NCBI GenBank assembly: GCA_947371715.1
Contig: CANBQQ010000161.1
Coordinates: 1-7,180, forward strand
Direction: 5' to 3'
Origin: Flavipsychrobacter stenotrophus
Lineage (GTDB): Bacteria; Bacteroidota; Bacteroidia; Chitinophagales; Chitinophagaceae
DNA length: 7,180 bases
In this document: positions 6,401-7,180 of the stretch, piece by piece
Position numbering within the stretch: position 1 is the stretch's first letter
How the letters are laid out: the number at the start of each line of letters is the position of its first letter
Notes under the pieces: model-generated
Told to the model about the DNA's origin: nothing
Seen by the model: the letters and a program-made list of their open reading frames with translations, nothing else
Databases searched by the model: none
Program-made: the position numbers and the translations under genes

Positions 6401-7180
6401 AACCATTTGCCGTGGTGCTACTACTTCTTTGACAAGTTCACCAGCAGGTGGTAACTGGACAGCAACTCCTTTATCTGTTGCCTCAATTGACGCTACAACC
6501 GGTTTCATAACAGGTAATGCGTTGGGTATTGCTACAGTTAGCTACACCATACCATCTACAGGTTGTGCAGTAGGTGCTTCAATATCAGTATTTCCTAGCC
6601 CGGGTCCTATTACAGGCTCTGCGACAGTATGTCTTGGTGGCTTTACCAGCCTGGTAGATACCCCGTCGGGCGGTGTATGGAGCAGCAGTAACTCGGTGGT
6701 TGCACCGGTGAATGCAATAGGTATTGTGTCGGGAGCAACATTGGGTACAACAACTATTACCTACTCTATAGCAGGTAGCAGCTGTTATGCTACACACACC
6801 ATGACAGTTACCCCTCCTCCGGCTGCTATATCCGGCATCTCTACAATATGCCCTAATGTTACTATAACACTGAGTGATGCTACAACGTTGGGTACGTGGA
6901 GCAGCAGTAATCCTGCTGTGGCCAGCATTAACGCAGCAACCGGTCAGTTGATCGGTATGTCGGGCGGTACAGCGTTTATCAGCTACACGCTGACTGCTAC
7001 ATCATGTTTTGTGTTCTCACCAATAACTATTAATCCTGGTCCAACAGTGACCGGACCTACAACGGTATGCCAGGGCTTTACCAGCAACCTTGTAGTAGAT
7101 TCGGCATTTGGCTACTGGACAAGTTCTGATACCAACCTGGTAAAAGTTGACTCTGTAACAGGTGTGGTGCGTGGTGTGGT
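3441..7180 (+). CDS. Giant secreted surface protein with IPT/TIG, FG-GAP propeller and tandem Ig-like modules (3' end outside window)
   Basis: One frame runs from ATG 3441 to the window end without a stop (1246 codons). Residues 1-32 form a signal peptide with probable cleavage near AVG/Q. Residues 34 to about 105 form an IPT/TIG domain (PTISSVTPNTEIPGNTITITG). Seven Asp-rich Ca-binding loops, DxDGDGxxD or variants, start at residues 150, 205, 258, 323, 383, 446 and 498, as in FG-GAP/VCBS propellers. From residue 531 come Ig-like (Big_2-type) modules of 72-79 residues: nine complete, a tenth cut off. Bacteroidota proteins of this kind are usually exported by the type IX system and act as adhesins or outer-surface proteins; the expected C-terminal sorting domain is not in view. 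The leader is AT-rich with no Shine-Dalgarno sequence. The only promoter-like sequence is weak (TATG 3345-3348, CATTTTTG 3369-3376). No enzymatic domain is seen, and the ligand is unknown. Confidence 0.93.
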   Translation, partial: MIKIYYPRVKSFFGVCALALTSLIFNSKSAVGQPTISSVTPNTEIPGNTITITGTNFNTTLANNVIYFGGVKATPTTATATSMTVAVPTGAGISGVKVVNTSLVTNRTGFFSSPFLPRYMNSCFVPGAYNFKPKVDFTTGSQPYIAAFADLDGDGKLDMVVANNGTTTISLYRFIGSGGSITTGSYAAPISYTVPTGPSNIRFADMDGDGKIDVIVGCSGGGGAISICRNVSSGTTITLSTPRTLVPSGKVYEVAVEDFDGDGRPDVAATIVNVITAGADQVKIFSNNILSPPAGTAGFPNLFTAYTFALPTDSDPVSICASDFDGDGKPDIAVANRTSSGLINGSVSVFRNTSSGAGNFNLSTYINMDIPVGLHGQQVLASDVDMDGKTDIFVTGNDLSYPGFVPGSFSVFKNQATSGSITASSFASRTDFPIFATYPVGLASGDLDGDGKVDILLGDVSGGKVTLYRNTSVAGTITLDSTIAFTTGAGPVGVSVADVDGDTKPDVATANSQVSTISVFRNYPLPITAPITGPALLCVPNVDTFKDVVTGGYWSVFNTTFATIDTATGAVTPLAAGSDTVYYRIICNGDTATLLRKPFTVSVFPVVAPISGTSTSLCTGYTISLSDATPLGTWSSSAPSVATVVGGTVTGLTSGSSVTITYAVSNTCGAASQTYGPITVNQSPAAITGTTTLCAGSSATLNSTTPAGNWSSNNLPVATINNPGGLLHAVSAGTAIISYTMSGGCYDTAIVTVTAGPVIAAIGGPTSVCTGANMTLTNTTPLGTWTSSDNTKATVSASGMVHGIAAGAVTISYTVTNGCGTAYQLYPITVNLTPAAITGTFNVCPGSTVSLFNATLGGTWLSTNTAAATVTATGGVGGVAGGTSVISYTVAGGCFDTAIVNVYNSPAPILGGSSVCVGSSVTLTNASAPGTWSQIGGFVSIGASTGVVNGIAAGNATIRFTQTSTGCSIALTPFAVNTLPTPISGGPTICRGATTSLTSSPAGGNWTATPLSVASIDATTGFITGNALGIATVSYTIPSTGCAVGASISVFPSPGPITGSATVCLGGFTSLVDTPSGGVWSSSNSVVAPVNAIGIVSGATLGTTTITYSIAGSSCYATHTMTVTPPPAAISGISTICPNVTITLSDATTLGTWSSSNPAVASINAATGQLIGMSGGTAFISYTLTATSCFVFSPITINPGPTVTGPTTVCQGFTSNLVVDSAFGYWTSSDTNLVKVDSVTGVVRGV
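3888..4958 (+). repeat. Seven FG-GAP/VCBS Ca-binding motifs (in-frame)
   Basis: The motifs are DLDGDGKLD (codon at 3888), DMDGDGKID (4053), DFDGDGRPD (4212), DFDGDGKPD (4407), DVDMDGKTD (4587), DLDGDGKVD (4776) and DVDGDTKPD (4932), spaced 52-65 residues apart. Most are followed by hydrophobic residues and a V-S-V-F-R-N type strand. Seven blades is the number in integrin-alpha-like propellers. Motifs five and seven each lose one glycine of the loop (to Met and Thr). Confidence 0.85.
5031..7180 (+). repeat. Tandem array of Ig-like modules (nine complete, one partial)
   Basis: Modules start at nt 5031, 5268, 5499, 5724, 5949, 6165, 6387, 6609, 6828 and 7047, i.e. residues 531, 610, 687, 762, 837, 909, 983, 1057, 1130 and 1203. 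The pattern is [IV]xGxxxxC, a Trp 16 residues later in WxS-type context, a TG-x-[VI]-x-G-[IV]-x-G turn, S/T-Y-T and a second Cys near residue 55-60. DNA identity between modules is limited; modules 8 and 9 share a 14-bp exact match (6678-6691 and 6897-6910) in register. The array continues past the window. Confidence 0.85.

Noticed and set aside
3638..6797. Several minus-strand open frames of 65-144 codons opposite the large surface-protein gene
   Set aside because: They are antisense shadows: their Pro/Ser-rich LPSPS motifs are the reverse complement of the DGDG codons, and none has a leader or domain. The plus frame is continuous with a signal peptide and recognisable domains.

Overview
The window looks like chromosomal DNA of a Bacteroidota bacterium, plausibly from the Chitinophagaceae/Chitinophagales, although the rank below phylum is inference. 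Three things point there. No gene has a Shine-Dalgarno sequence, and two of the four have A/T-rich leaders. A perfect Bacteroidota-type promoter (TTTG-N19-TAnnTTTG) precedes the first gene, and a -7 element of the same type precedes the third. The last gene encodes a very large secreted protein combining IPT/TIG, FG-GAP and Ig-like repeats, an architecture typical of surface proteins in this phylum.

Layout: 1-188 is non-coding and carries the promoter of an LD-carboxypeptidase (189-1079, +). Its stop codon directly abuts that of a convergent single-domain rhodanese protein (1080-1376, -). A strong intrinsic terminator at 1481-1509 ends a short secreted cysteine-rich protein of unknown function (1538-2002, -), which has its own promoter at about 2049-2056. 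Then come about 1.4 kb (2003-3440) with no credible gene but many short repeats: a 22-bp direct repeat, GC-rich palindromes, a 19-bp tandem duplication, a 10-bp-periodic array, paired hairpins, a 13-bp inverted repeat that contains two DnaA-box-like 9-mers, and a 197-bp element bounded by imperfect inverted repeats of about 32 bp.

From 3441 to the window end runs one uninterrupted reading frame (1246 codons, no stop reached). It encodes a signal peptide, an IPT/TIG domain, seven FG-GAP/VCBS Ca-binding motifs (probably one seven-bladed beta-propeller), and nine complete Ig-like modules plus part of a tenth. Each complete module has two cysteines and a tryptophan at near-constant positions. The C-terminus, probably with a type IX secretion signal, lies beyond the window.

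The genes do not form an operon or an obvious pathway: they are a peptidoglycan-recycling enzyme, a sulfurtransferase-like protein, an unknown exported protein and a giant surface protein. I see no clear new defence or mobile system. The least explained parts are the repeat-dense intergenic region and the regular Cys/Trp pattern and two-module periodicity of the Ig array.
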